From: Rhodoferax lithotrophicus
GTDB lineage: Bacteria; Pseudomonadota; Gammaproteobacteria; Burkholderiales; Burkholderiaceae_C
Assembly: GCF_019973615.1 (NCBI RefSeq)
Contig: NZ_AP024238.1
Location: forward strand, 2,480,001 to 2,544,000
Length of the DNA: 64,000 nucleotides
Reading direction: 5' to 3'
A model generated the notes under the pieces. The model did not search any database and was not told where the DNA came from. It saw only the letters and a list, made by a program, of their open reading frames with translations. Shown here piece after piece: positions 1 to 8,617 of this stretch (its first letter is position 1; every line of letters starts with the position of its first letter). The translations under genes were made by a program, and so were the position numbers.

Positions 1-461
1 CCAGCACCCAATGACAAGTCATTGGCAATAATGCGGTAGGTTGTCTTATAACCAGGTTTGGTCAAATTGGGGTTGGTTGCAGCACCTGTGACCATGGGGA
101 TACCACAGTCGTGGTAAATCTTGGATGCTGGAATGGTGGTACCTGAATTCAGGTGACCGACTACGCCCGCAACTTTACTGTCGCACAATTTTTGTGCTAC
201 GGCTGTGCCCTGTTTTGGATCAGCGGCATCATCTTCCGCTTGAAGTTCAAACTTGATCTTCTTGCCACCAATGACAATATTTTGAGCATTCAAGTCTTCA
301 ATGGCCATACGAGCGCCATTGGTGTTGTCCTTGCCATAGTGTGATTGCGCACCAGACATCGGTGCAACGTGCCCAATTTTCACGACCATGTCTTGAGCAG
401 AAGCCAGACCAGCTACGGCGGCAATGGCAGCAGCGACAGTAATTTTCAATTTCATTTGCAT
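1..461 (-). CDS. Branched-chain amino acid ABC transporter substrate-binding protein (LivK-like), 3' end outside window
   Basis: This is a periplasmic binding protein that should deliver an amino acid or related small ligand to a LivHMGF-type importer. Only the first 153 residues are visible; the C-terminus lies beyond the left edge. Residues 1-22 form a Sec signal peptide (charged MQMKLK start, hydrophobic alanine-rich core, cleavage after LASA). The mature start reads VVKIGHVAPMSGAQSHYGKD, the standard opening of the LivK/Leu-Ile-Val family. Two cysteines, in KLCDSK and YHDCGIP, match the disulfide pair of the family. The chosen ATG at 461 has GGAG six bases upstream; a second in-frame ATG at 455 is possible. 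The true ligand cannot be told from this part. Confidence 0.9.
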   Translation of the reverse strand, partial: MQMKLKITVAAAIAAVAGLASAQDMVVKIGHVAPMSGAQSHYGKDNTNGARMAIEDLNAQNIVIGGKKIKFELQAEDDAADPKQGTAVAQKLCDSKVAGVVGHLNSGTTIPASKIYHDCGIPMVTGAATNPNLTKPGYKTTYRIIANDLSLGA

Positions 462-584
462 AGACAACTCCAGGTTAAAAAATTGTGAATTGAATTATTC
501 AGCAACCCAAACGATAACGCAATTTTTGGGCCAGACACTTAGGGTAGACACCAACAGAACGCACTTATGAACCATAAATTGCTC

Positions 585-896
585 TTATTTTTGAGTTTTG
601 TATTCACTCTGCTCACTGAGTACATCCAAAACCGCTTGTCGAACAAACAGTTCCATCTCATCTTGGAGCTTGGTGCTCAGATCTGACCACTGCTTTGCCA
701 CCATAGCTCGCATCACACGATCCATCTCCTCTTGCATACGCCGCTCAAAGATTGGTTTGATCTGCTGTAGAACTTGATCCACGATCATTTGTACTTGTGG
801 TTGCTGATGAGATGCCGTGCGAGTCAGGCTGGCTGGATCCACTACCTCTGTCAGGGTTGGAACAAATCGTGGTTGAGGCCTTTGAGCTGGATTCAT
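585..896 (-). CDS. Conserved hypothetical protein downstream of holC
   Basis: This 103-residue protein has no catalytic motif I recognise. It is hydrophilic, has a proline-rich N-terminal tail (MNPAQRPQPRF) followed by a predicted amphipathic helical stretch rich in Gln, Met and Glu, and has no signal peptide or membrane segment. Its ATG overlaps the holC stop by four bases (ATGA), so it is probably translated by coupling with holC. Small uncharacterised genes in this position after holC are common in Burkholderiales. The overlap and sensible composition support a real gene; the function is unknown. Confidence 0.65.
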   Translation of the reverse strand: MNPAQRPQPRFVPTLTEVVDPASLTRTASHQQPQVQMIVDQVLQQIKPIFERRMQEEMDRVMRAMVAKQWSDLSTKLQDEMELFVRQAVLDVLSEQSEYKTQK

Positions 897-1324
897 TTGT
901 TGACTTTCTGCAGATCATGACGAACCAGATGGAACCCGGTTTGAGCATAGTATTTCCATCGTCTTCTCGCTTGTTGACGGTCAGTCTCATCTTGACTCAC
1001 GATTTCAATCACACGTTCATACCGATCAAAACCATCCGGTACCAAAGGCCATAAATTCACCAAAACCGAGTGAATGTTGATACCGTCAAGTACATCCGCC
1101 AACACAACCGACGATTTTTCCAATACAGACCTTGGCGCATCAAGACCAACATGTGTTACAAAATCAGTGGTGGAAAGTGCCCATAAATCAGTATCCAGTT
1201 GACTCAATTCATCTTGTGGCCCCGTCACAACGACCTTCACGCCACCCGTAACCGCTTTGCGAAGCAATCGACACACGTAGCCCAAGCGATCTGGCACATT
1301 GAAGTGAAATGCAATGTCGGTCAA
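893..1324 (-). CDS. holC: DNA polymerase III chi subunit HolC
   Basis: HolC is the chi subunit of the clamp-loader complex. It pairs with psi and contacts SSB during lagging-strand synthesis. The 143-residue product opens TDIAFHFNVPDRLGYVCRLL, the typical chi N-terminus, and has the usual length. It starts at a TTG that overlaps the pepA stop (TTGA); GGGAG lies seven bases upstream, and no ATG is available nearby, so the TTG start is well supported. The pepA-holC pairing is widespread in proteobacteria. Translation is probably coupled to pepA. Confidence 0.93.
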   Translation of the reverse strand: MTDIAFHFNVPDRLGYVCRLLRKAVTGGVKVVVTGPQDELSQLDTDLWALSTTDFVTHVGLDAPRSVLEKSSVVLADVLDGINIHSVLVNLWPLVPDGFDRYERVIEIVSQDETDRQQARRRWKYYAQTGFHLVRHDLQKVNK

Positions 1325-2775
1325 ACAACTGCTCCCTCGGCGGCGTAGTTGAGTAAAAAGTCAAGCAACAGACCTACGGGACGCCCGGTGGCACCTTTGG
1401 CTGCACCACTCTTCCAGGCCGTACCTGCCACATCAAGATGGGCCCAAGGGTATTTGGATGTAAAACGCTGCAAAAATTTCGCCGCGGTGACGGCCCCACC
1501 CGCTCGACCTGCAACATTTGCCACATCGGCAAAGCTGGTTTTTAGTCCTTCCGCATATTCGTCGTCGAGAGGCATGGGCCAGCATAGATCCAGAGAAGAC
1601 TCACTGGCACTCAACAAGGCCTTCGACAAGTTTTCATTGGTTGAAAAAAACCCACTGCGCACGCCTCCCAAAGCAATCACGCACGCGCCGGTCAATGTCG
1701 CAATATCCAGAACAGCCTTGGGTTTAAAGCGCTCGGCATATGTGAGTGCATCACACAGCACCAAACGCCCTTCTGCATCCGTATTGAGTACTTCAATGGT
1801 TTGTCCGCTCATGCTGGTGACTACATCCCCTGGTTTTAGAGCACGGCTACCGGGCAGGTTTTCACATGAGGCAATCAAGCCCACCACATTGATTTCGGGT
1901 TGCAGCTCAGCCAGCGCACGAAATACACCCAGCACACTGGCGGCACCACACATGTCGTATTTCATCTCATCCATTTCCGCCGCAGGCTTGATGGAAATAC
2001 CACCACTGTCAAAGGTGATGCCTTTGCCCACTAATACCACAGGTGCCTCGGTCTTGGCGGCTCCTTGATAGCGCAACTCGATAAACCGCAGGGGTTCATC
2101 AGAGCCTTTGGCTACCGCTTGAAAAGCGCCCATTCCCAATTTATCAACTTCTTTGGGACCCAATATTTCCACCTTGATATGAGCAAACTTGGCCAACGCC
2201 TTGGCTACACCTGCCAAATGGGTCGGTGTAGCGTAATTGGCTGGTCGATTACCCCATTCTTTGGCCAGTTCAATGCCATTCACTGCGGCAACTGCTCGCT
2301 TAAAGACGGCTTCTAACAACTTGTCATCAGGCACGGCCACAGATACCTGGGTAATTGATCGACCCTGAGCGTCTGACTTGGTGGTTTGGTACATGTAAGT
2401 AGACTCGGCCAAACAAGTTAGTGCAGCGCGAAGCCCCTGAGCATTGGGTTGGAGCAAGAAATTCAAGCTCACATGTTTGGGTTTGGATGACTTCACAGCC
2501 GCCATGGCTGCAGACACGCCTTTTCGTATATCTCCATGTGAGCCATCTGCAATATGCACAAGCACCACATGGGTAGCAGCAAAACCAAGAGGTCGATAAA
2601 CATCCAATACTTGTCCAGCTTTTGCAATCAGATCGCCCGATTTAAGTGCTTTGGCAATCAGAACAGACAAGGCATCTTTGCCCGATTGAAAGCTGTTGGG
2701 AACGAACACCAGAGAAACGTCGGTTTTTTCAGTGGATACAGTTGCTGGGACAAAAATATTGAGATCAAAGTTCAT
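1321..2775 (-). CDS. pepA: Leucyl aminopeptidase PepA (M17 family)
   Basis: This cytosolic dinuclear-zinc exopeptidase removes N-terminal residues, preferring leucine; in E. coli the protein also binds DNA in Xer recombination. The 484-residue product has an N-terminal macro-like domain and a C-terminal catalytic domain. The metal and catalytic motifs are intact: VGKGITFDSGGISIKP (Lys and Asp ligands), DMCGAASVLG, and the family signature NTDAEGRL. The ATG at 2775 is preferred because AAGGAAA lies nine bases upstream; a TTG seven codons earlier would put that site inside the gene. The gene is divergent from lptF with 24 bp between the two start codons. Confidence 0.96.
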   Translation of the reverse strand: MNFDLNIFVPATVSTEKTDVSLVFVPNSFQSGKDALSVLIAKALKSGDLIAKAGQVLDVYRPLGFAATHVVLVHIADGSHGDIRKGVSAAMAAVKSSKPKHVSLNFLLQPNAQGLRAALTCLAESTYMYQTTKSDAQGRSITQVSVAVPDDKLLEAVFKRAVAAVNGIELAKEWGNRPANYATPTHLAGVAKALAKFAHIKVEILGPKEVDKLGMGAFQAVAKGSDEPLRFIELRYQGAAKTEAPVVLVGKGITFDSGGISIKPAAEMDEMKYDMCGAASVLGVFRALAELQPEINVVGLIASCENLPGSRALKPGDVVTSMSGQTIEVLNTDAEGRLVLCDALTYAERFKPKAVLDIATLTGACVIALGGVRSGFFSTNENLSKALLSASESSLDLCWPMPLDDEYAEGLKTSFADVANVAGRAGGAVTAAKFLQRFTSKYPWAHLDVAGTAWKSGAAKGATGRPVGLLLDFLLNYAAEGAVV

Positions 2776-2799
2776 AATTGGCGGTTTCCTTTTCAAGCA

Positions 2800-3912
2800 A
2801 TGTTATTCCATTCTTCCCTACGTAAAGAGCTTTCGCGCAGTTTCGGGGCTACCTTGGTTGTGCTGATCACCGTGGTCATGACCATGACCCTGATACGGAC
2901 ACTGGGCCTGGCATCCAGCGGCACGTTCAGCCCATCAGACGTGACATTGGTCATGGGCTACACCGTGCTTGCTTATACCCCCACTTTGCTCAGTATGAGT
3001 TTGTTCATTGCCATCATTGCAACCTTGTCACGCATGTACCGCGAAAGTGAAATGGTCATCTGGTTTTGCAGTGGTAAGGGACTTTCATCTCTGATCAGTC
3101 CTTTGTTCCGGTTTTCTTTACCTATTTTTGCTGTGATTGCGGCCTTGGCCCTGCTCGTACTACCATGGACCAACATGCGTATCGATGATTTGAAAAACCA
3201 GTATGAAAAGCGTGGTGATCTGGAACGTATCGAACCAGGACAATTTCAGGAATCCGCCAATGGTGCCAAGGTATTTTTTGTGGAAAAAAATCTGCCTGGA
3301 CAAACCAGCGGCACCAATGTATTTATTGCCACCACAGAATTCGGCAAGGAAACTATCACGACCGCACACCGTGGGCGCATAGAGCACATGTCACAAGGTC
3401 AATTTTTGATGCTTGACAATGGCCAGCGACTGGAAACGGTAAAGGGAACCACCGATTTAAAAGTCAGTGAATTTGAAACCTACGGTTCGCACATCACAAC
3501 AGATCCGATGGTTGACACCAGTTCAGCGTTTATCAACACACACCCTACTCTGAATCTGATCCAAACACCTTCACCTGCCGCACTGGGTGAACTCTCATGG
3601 CGTTTCGGATTGATTTTGGCGGCCATGAATTTTGTGATCATTGGTATTGCTATCTCCAGTGTGAATCCAAGAGTGGGGAAAAGCCTGAATCTGGTGTTCT
3701 CAATGTTCACTTTTGTACTTTATTTCAATTTGCTGAATCTTGGGCAAAACTGGATTTATTCAGGTAAAACAACCTTCCCTGCCTACATGTTGGGCTTGCA
3801 TGGAGGGGTATTTGTGCTGGCCGTGTTGTGGCTGGCCAAAGGACACAACAACTGGCAATGGCGACAACTATGGGAACGGCGCACTGCCCCCCAACCAGGA
3901 GCCTCTGCATGA
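2800..3912 (+). CDS. lptF: LPS export ABC transporter permease LptF
   Basis: LptF is one of the two inner-membrane permeases of LptB2FG, which extracts lipopolysaccharide and passes it to LptC/LptA. The 370-residue protein starts MLFHSSLRKELSRSFGATLV and shows the family plan: three N-terminal membrane helices, a large periplasmic beta-jellyroll domain (about residues 130-265), and three C-terminal helices. The frame is open well upstream of 2800, but the upstream part overlaps pepA antisense and has no family similarity, so the start at 2800 is chosen. The stop overlaps the lptG start (ATGA), indicating coupling. Confidence 0.94.
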   Translation: MLFHSSLRKELSRSFGATLVVLITVVMTMTLIRTLGLASSGTFSPSDVTLVMGYTVLAYTPTLLSMSLFIAIIATLSRMYRESEMVIWFCSGKGLSSLISPLFRFSLPIFAVIAALALLVLPWTNMRIDDLKNQYEKRGDLERIEPGQFQESANGAKVFFVEKNLPGQTSGTNVFIATTEFGKETITTAHRGRIEHMSQGQFLMLDNGQRLETVKGTTDLKVSEFETYGSHITTDPMVDTSSAFINTHPTLNLIQTPSPAALGELSWRFGLILAAMNFVIIGIAISSVNPRVGKSLNLVFSMFTFVLYFNLLNLGQNWIYSGKTTFPAYMLGLHGGVFVLAVLWLAKGHNNWQWRQLWERRTAPQPGASA

Positions 3913-5015
3913 AAACATTGCGTCGGCTGATTTATGGCGAGGTGATTCAATCCGTCGCCTTCGTGACTCTAGGATTTCTGGCACTCTTTTTCTTCTTTGA
4001 TTTTGTCGAAGAAGTGAAGTCTGTTGGCCGACATTACGCGACAGGTTATCGTTTGGTACACGCGCTGGGTTATGTTTCGTTGATGATCCCCAGTCACCTT
4101 TATGAATTAATGCCCATTGCCGTGTTGATTGGCACCATATTTGTGATGTCAAGACTGGCACAAAGCTCCGAATACACCATTTTGAGAACCAGTGGCTTGG
4201 GTCCCTGGCGCGCGCTCAAAACATTGCTCATGCTGGGTCTGGCCTTTGTGGTATTCACCTTTGCCATTGGAGACTACATCTCGCCGGCGGCTGATCGCAC
4301 CGCACAATTGCTCAAAGTTCGCTACACCGGACGCATCACCGTCGGGCAAACAGGGGCATGGCTGAAAGAAAAACAACTCTACGGGCAATTTTCGGTCAAC
4401 GTGGGTGAACTTGGCGCTGATGGCAACCTCAAAGGTATTCGCATTTTTGAGTTCGACAATCGGGGACTGCTGCTGTCAATGATGTTGGCCGAAAGCGCAA
4501 CCTTGGCCGAGTCAGATGCATGGGAGTTGCATCACGTGCAACGTACCGAATTTCCCGCATCAGACAAACCCGAGGAGTCGGTTGAACGCGCTGAACTTGA
4601 TACCTTGCATTGGCCCAACCGCATCAGCGCAGAAATGGTGTCTGCCGCCCTGCTCAAACCTGAGCGCATGAGCACTTACGACCTGTTCCAGTACATCCAG
4701 CATCTGCAAAACAACGCCCAGACAGCTCAACGTTATGAGATTGAGTTCTGGAAAAAGGTCTTTTATCCACTGAGTTGCCTGGTGATGGTGGTGCTGGCCC
4801 TGCCTTTTGCCTACTTGCATTTTCGCTCTGGCAGCATCACTACTTATGTATTTGGCGGTGTTATGGCAGGCATCAGTTTCTTTTTACTCAACAATGTGTT
4901 TGGCTACATGGGCAACCTGCAAAATTGGCAGCCTTGGCTCACCGCAGCGTTGCCTGGCTTGATCTACACCGTTATTTCGCTGACAGCCTTTGGCTGGCTG
5001 GTGCTCAGACGGTAG
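3909..5015 (+). CDS. lptG: LPS export ABC transporter permease LptG
   Basis: LptG is the partner permease of LptF in the lipopolysaccharide extractor. The 368-residue protein begins MKTLRRLIYGEVIQSVAFVT, followed by membrane helices near residues 12-35, 55-80 and 95-120, a periplasmic domain, then three helices near the C-terminus. The internal run YELMPIAVLIGTIFVMSRLA is typical of LptG. The ATG overlaps the lptF stop by four bases. The ATP-binding LptB is not in the window, as usual for this class where lptB sits with lptAC. Confidence 0.94.
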   Translation: MKTLRRLIYGEVIQSVAFVTLGFLALFFFFDFVEEVKSVGRHYATGYRLVHALGYVSLMIPSHLYELMPIAVLIGTIFVMSRLAQSSEYTILRTSGLGPWRALKTLLMLGLAFVVFTFAIGDYISPAADRTAQLLKVRYTGRITVGQTGAWLKEKQLYGQFSVNVGELGADGNLKGIRIFEFDNRGLLLSMMLAESATLAESDAWELHHVQRTEFPASDKPEESVERAELDTLHWPNRISAEMVSAALLKPERMSTYDLFQYIQHLQNNAQTAQRYEIEFWKKVFYPLSCLVMVVLALPFAYLHFRSGSITTYVFGGVMAGISFFLLNNVFGYMGNLQNWQPWLTAALPGLIYTVISLTAFGWLVLRR

Positions 5016-5052
5016 ATATCGCATTGGACATTTTTTTCTTCACCTAAAGGCC

Positions 5053-5421
5053 ATGAACATACACGCAACCATTCTTTTTGGTCATGGCTCTCGCGACCCT
5101 GTGTGGCGCAAGCCGATTGACAGCATTGCAGAAAGCATGCGCCAACTCAGTCCTGAAAGCTGCGTCCGCTGTGCCTTTCTGGAGCTCACCCTCCCAGACC
5201 TGGCCAGTGTTACAGACGAATTGGTGAACATGGATGTCACCCATATCACCATCGTGCCGATGTTTTTGGGCGTCGGCCGACATGCTCGTGAAGACTTGCC
5301 GCTGCTGGTCAATCATTTGCAGCAGACCTACCCAGCGGTTACTTTTGTTCTGCGCCCATCGGTTGGTGAAGATCCTCGTGTCATCGAGATGCTGGCCAAA
5401 CTATCCCTCTCTGAGCTTTGA
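5053..5421 (+). CDS. CbiX/SirB-type sirohydrochlorin chelatase-like protein
   Basis: This 122-residue single-domain protein belongs to the small CbiX/SirB chelatase family, which inserts Co2+ or Fe2+ into sirohydrochlorin for cobalamin or siroheme. The two metal-site histidines are visible in ILFGHGSRDP and in VPMFLGVGRHARED. Its length fits the short archaeal/bacterial CbiX form. It sits 37 bp after lptG and 36 bp before cysB. Proximity to cysB suits a siroheme role, since sulfite reductase needs siroheme. Which metal is inserted cannot be read from the sequence. Confidence 0.85.
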   Translation: MNIHATILFGHGSRDPVWRKPIDSIAESMRQLSPESCVRCAFLELTLPDLASVTDELVNMDVTHITIVPMFLGVGRHAREDLPLLVNHLQQTYPAVTFVLRPSVGEDPRVIEMLAKLSLSEL

Positions 5422-5457
5422 GAACTGGCATCCAGCGCTTGTATTAAGCACCCCCAC

Positions 5458-6411
5458 ATGAACCTGCATCAATTCAAATTTGTTCAAGAAGCGGTACGCC
5501 GTGATCTCAACCTGACTGAAGCGGCGAAATCGCTGCACACCTCCCAACCGGGGGTTTCCAAAGCCATCATTGAGCTTGAAGAAGAGCTGGGCATTGAAAT
5601 TTTTGCCCGTCATGGCAAACGCCTCAAACGTATCACCGAGCCTGGTCAACAAGTGATCAAAAGCATTGACGTGATCATGCGCGAGATCAACAACCTCAAA
5701 CGTATTGGTGAACAATACAGTGCTGAAGACAGTGGCACCCTGTCGATTGCCACCACCCACACCCAAGCCCGCTACGTGCTCCCAGAGCCCGTTGCCAAAC
5801 TGCGTCAAACCTACCCAAAGGTTAATATCAGCCTGCATCAGGGTTCGCCCGACCAGGTAGCCCGGATGCTGATTGAAGAAGTGGCTGAAATTGGTATTGC
5901 CACCGAGTCGATTGCGGGTTATGACGATCTGGTCACCCTGCCCTGCTATGAATGGCAGCATGTACTGGTTTTTCAGAGCGGTCATCCGCTATGTTTTAAA
6001 GAGCATATTACGCTTGAAGATATAGCCAAAGAGCCCTTAATCACCTACCACCCTTCTTACACTGGCCGCACCAGGATCGACCAGGCTTTTGCCATCCGCA
6101 AACTCACCCCGCGTATTGCGCTGGAAGCGATTGACTCCGATGTGATCAAAACCTATGTGAAACTGGGTATGGGCATTGGCATCGCCGCTGAAATGTCGGT
6201 GCGTGACGTGATCGACAACGAAGCCCAATCCGGTCTGGTGGTGCGCCCGGCAGGTCAGCTTTTTGGCCAAAACGTGACCCGTGTTGCCTTCAAACGCGGC
6301 GCATACCTGCGCAATTTTGTCTACCAATTTGCCGAGCTGGTCAGCAGCCGCCTGGAGCGCCATCTGGTCGCGCGCGCCATGACCGGACACATCAACGACT
6401 ACGAACTGTGA
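5458..6411 (+). CDS. cysB: LysR-family sulfur regulator CysB
   Basis: CysB is the LysR-type activator of sulfate uptake and cysteine biosynthesis, responding to N-acetylserine and related inducers. The 317-residue product starts MNLHQFKFVQEAVRRDLNLT and carries the winged helix-turn-helix (residues about 1-60, with SQPGVSKAIIELEEELG), a linker helix, and a periplasmic-binding-like effector domain. The runs IATTHTQARYVLP and HQGSPDQVA are hallmarks of the CysB/Cbl subfamily. A paralogue such as Cbl or SsuR cannot be excluded. It lies just after the CbiX-like gene and four bases before the aminotransferase gene. Confidence 0.9.
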   Translation: MNLHQFKFVQEAVRRDLNLTEAAKSLHTSQPGVSKAIIELEEELGIEIFARHGKRLKRITEPGQQVIKSIDVIMREINNLKRIGEQYSAEDSGTLSIATTHTQARYVLPEPVAKLRQTYPKVNISLHQGSPDQVARMLIEEVAEIGIATESIAGYDDLVTLPCYEWQHVLVFQSGHPLCFKEHITLEDIAKEPLITYHPSYTGRTRIDQAFAIRKLTPRIALEAIDSDVIKTYVKLGMGIGIAAEMSVRDVIDNEAQSGLVVRPAGQLFGQNVTRVAFKRGAYLRNFVYQFAELVSSRLERHLVARAMTGHINDYEL

Positions 6412-6415
6412 ACCC

Positions 6416-7567
6416 ATGAGCACCCCTTTGCTGACCTCCAAACTGCCCAACGTGGGCACCACCATCTTCACCGTCATGACTGCGCTGGCGGCTGAGAAAA
6501 AAGCAGTCAACCTGGGTCAAGGCTTTCCTGACTTTGACTGTGACCCCAAGCTCGTACAGGCTGTCACCCAGGCCATGCAAAGCGGCTTGAACCAATACCC
6601 CCCAATGGCCGGTGTGCCCGCCTTGCGCGAAACAATAGCTACAAAAATCCAAGCGCTTTACGCTTATGAATACTCGCCTGACACCGAAATCACCATCACC
6701 GCCGGTGCCACTCAGGCGATCCTGACGGCGATTCTGGCGGTGGTGCACGCGGGCGACGAAGTCATCGTCCTGGAGCCTTGCTACGACAGTTATGTGCCCA
6801 ACATCGAATTGGCCGGTGGCATCGCGGTACGGGTGCCGTTAACCCCAGGCACGTTTCGCCCGGACTTTGCCAGGATCGCAGCGGCCATCACCCCCCAAAC
6901 CCGCGCCATCATCGTCAACTCGCCACACAACCCGAGTGGCACGGTCTGGACTGCGGCTGAAATGCAGCAGCTTGAAGCGCTGCTCAAACCGACCCAAACT
7001 CTGCTGATCAGCGACGAGGTCTACGAACACATGGTGTTTGATGGTCAGCAGCACCAAAGTGCCTCCAGCTTCCCCGGCTTGGCTGAACGCGCATTCGTGG
7101 TGTCAAGTTTTGGCAAAACCTTTCATGTGACTGGCTGGAAAGTCGGCTATGTGGCCGCCCCGGCGGCGCTCAGCCAGGAGTTTCGCAAAGTCCACCAGTT
7201 CAACGTGTTCACCGTCAACACTCCGGTGCAACATGCGCTGGCCGATTACATGCGCGACCCAGCGCCCTACCTGGGCTTGTCTGATTTTTACCAGGCCAAG
7301 CGTGACCTGTTTCGTGCCGGTCTCGCGCAAACCCGCCTGAAACTCCTGCCCTGTGAAGGCACTTATTTCCAAAGCGTGGACATTTCTGAAGTCAGTGCCC
7401 TGGGCGAAGCTGATTTTTGCAAATGGTTGACCACGGAAGTCGGTGTGGCGGCCATTCCCACCTCAGCCTTTTATGGCAACGGCTTTGACCAGCACGTGGT
7501 GCGCTTTTGTTTTGCCAAAAAAACCGAAACCCTTGAACTTGCCCTGGAAAAACTTCAGCAGTTGTAA
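6416..7567 (+). CDS. PLP-dependent aminotransferase, methionine aminotransferase (YbdL) type
   Basis: This 383-residue class I/II aminotransferase should transfer the amino group of methionine, or of an aromatic amino acid, to a 2-oxo acid using pyridoxal phosphate. The aligned motifs are complete: substrate/PLP loop NLGQGFPDFD, TAGATQAI, NSPHNPSGTVW, ISDEVYEH, the PLP lysine in SSFGKTFHVTGWKVGY, and the C-terminal VRFCFAKK arginine region. The N-terminal wording matches the YbdL/methionine aminotransferase subgroup more than AspC. It begins four bases after cysB, which suggests co-transcription and a link with sulfur amino acids. Confidence 0.88.
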   Translation: MSTPLLTSKLPNVGTTIFTVMTALAAEKKAVNLGQGFPDFDCDPKLVQAVTQAMQSGLNQYPPMAGVPALRETIATKIQALYAYEYSPDTEITITAGATQAILTAILAVVHAGDEVIVLEPCYDSYVPNIELAGGIAVRVPLTPGTFRPDFARIAAAITPQTRAIIVNSPHNPSGTVWTAAEMQQLEALLKPTQTLLISDEVYEHMVFDGQQHQSASSFPGLAERAFVVSSFGKTFHVTGWKVGYVAAPAALSQEFRKVHQFNVFTVNTPVQHALADYMRDPAPYLGLSDFYQAKRDLFRAGLAQTRLKLLPCEGTYFQSVDISEVSALGEADFCKWLTTEVGVAAIPTSAFYGNGFDQHVVRFCFAKKTETLELALEKLQQL

Positions 7568-7610
7568 GCCCATCGGCAAGTGACAACGGCTGGTCTGCGA
7601 CAATTCCATC

Positions 7611-8144
7611 ATGGAAATTACTCAACAATGCGTGGTCGCTTTAACCTGGACGCTCAAAGACTCTTTGGGCGAAGTTTTGGATGTGCTGGACGAACCGGTG
7701 GAATTTCTGGTCGGTGGTGATGATCTTTTTGAGGTCATCGAAACCGCGCTGCAAGGACACACTACCGGAGCCACCGTCAATTTACACATCGAACCCGAGC
7801 AAGGGTTTGGTGAATTCAACGATCAACTGATTTTTCTGGAGCCGCGCTCAGCGTTTCCTCCTGAGCTTGAAGAAGGCATGACGTTTGAAGGCGTGGCCCT
7901 GCCTGCGGGCTGCAGCGCCCACATGCCGCAGGACGCGCTCTACACCGTGACCGATATCTACCCGGATCACGTGGTACTGGATGGCAACCACCCCCTGGCT
8001 GGTATTGCCTTGCATCTCACCGTGCAAGTGCGTGCCGTGCGTGAAGCCACCGAGGCTGAAATCGGCTGCGGCAGTGCCGGCACCGGTTTTTTCAAGGTCA
8101 CGCCGATACACAGTATGGCCCCCGGCAGCGACTTTCTTCAATAG
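7611..8144 (+). CDS. SlyD-like FKBP-type peptidyl-prolyl isomerase
   Basis: This 177-residue cytosolic protein belongs to the SlyD group of FKBP isomerases/chaperones. The FKBP part is split by an IF (insert-in-flap) domain: FKBP residues about 1-70 with LVGGDDLFEVIETALQGH, then the flap GFGEFNDQLIFLEPRSAFP, then the IF domain with DHVVLDGNHPLAG. Unlike E. coli SlyD it has no long His/Cys-rich nickel-binding tail; it ends GTGFFKVTPIHSMAPG. It is probably a folding helper; a role in metal delivery is unlikely from sequence. Confidence 0.87.
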   Translation: MEITQQCVVALTWTLKDSLGEVLDVLDEPVEFLVGGDDLFEVIETALQGHTTGATVNLHIEPEQGFGEFNDQLIFLEPRSAFPPELEEGMTFEGVALPAGCSAHMPQDALYTVTDIYPDHVVLDGNHPLAGIALHLTVQVRAVREATEAEIGCGSAGTGFFKVTPIHSMAPGSDFLQ

Positions 8145-8167
8145 GACATTTGGAGCGGAAAACGGTT

Positions 8168-8617
8168 TCAGACCTTGCCGGTTGAGCCGTAACCGCCCTC
8201 CCCGCGCACGCTGGCGGGGAAGTCTGTCACCACATTAAATTGGGCCTGCAGCACCGGCACGATCACCAGTTGGGCAATGCGCTCCATCGGCTCAATCGTG
8301 AACGGCACGTCGCTGCGGTTCCAGGCGCTCACCATCAACTGCCCCTGGTAGTCGCTGTCAATTAACCCGACCAGATTGCCCAGCACAATACCGTGTTTGT
8401 GGCCCAGACCGGAGCGCGGCAAGATCATCGCAGCGTAGCCTGGATCTTTCAGATAAATGGCAATCCCCGTCGGCACCAATTGCCAGGCATTGGCTTGCAG
8501 GGTCAAGGGCGCATCCAGGCAGGCCCGTAAATCCAGCCCGGCGCTGCCCGGCGTAGCGTAATGCGGCAGTTGATTGGCCATGCGCGCATCTATCACCTTT
8601 ACATCAATTTTCATCAT
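8168..8617 (-). CDS. dut: Deoxyuridine 5'-triphosphate nucleotidohydrolase (dUTPase)
   Basis: Dut hydrolyses dUTP to dUMP and pyrophosphate, keeping uracil out of DNA and feeding thymidylate synthesis. The 149-residue trimeric-type protein has all five family motifs: [44 protein letters not shown], and the C-terminal [11 protein letters not shown] arm. The ATG at 8617 has GGAG six bases upstream. The gene overlaps the coaBC end by 14 bases. The coaBC-dut order is common. The ribosome binding site lies in a decayed copy of the dispersed repeat described separately. Confidence 0.95.
   Translation of the reverse strand: MMKIDVKVIDARMANQLPHYATPGSAGLDLRACLDAPLTLQANAWQLVPTGIAIYLKDPGYAAMILPRSGLGHKHGIVLGNLVGLIDSDYQGQLMVSAWNRSDVPFTIEPMERIAQLVIVPVLQAQFNVVTDFPASVRGEGGYGSTGKV

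Noticed and set aside
2554..2799. N-terminal extension of LptF by 82 residues.
   Set aside because: The extension is antisense to pepA and lacks family similarity; the ATG at 2800 gives the standard LptF start.
6634..6672. Possible further repeat copy inside the aminotransferase gene (AATAGCTAC ... AAGCGCTTTACGCTT).
   Set aside because: The protein has the same length as YbdL-type relatives through this stretch and the second half does not match the repeat; chance similarity is more likely.
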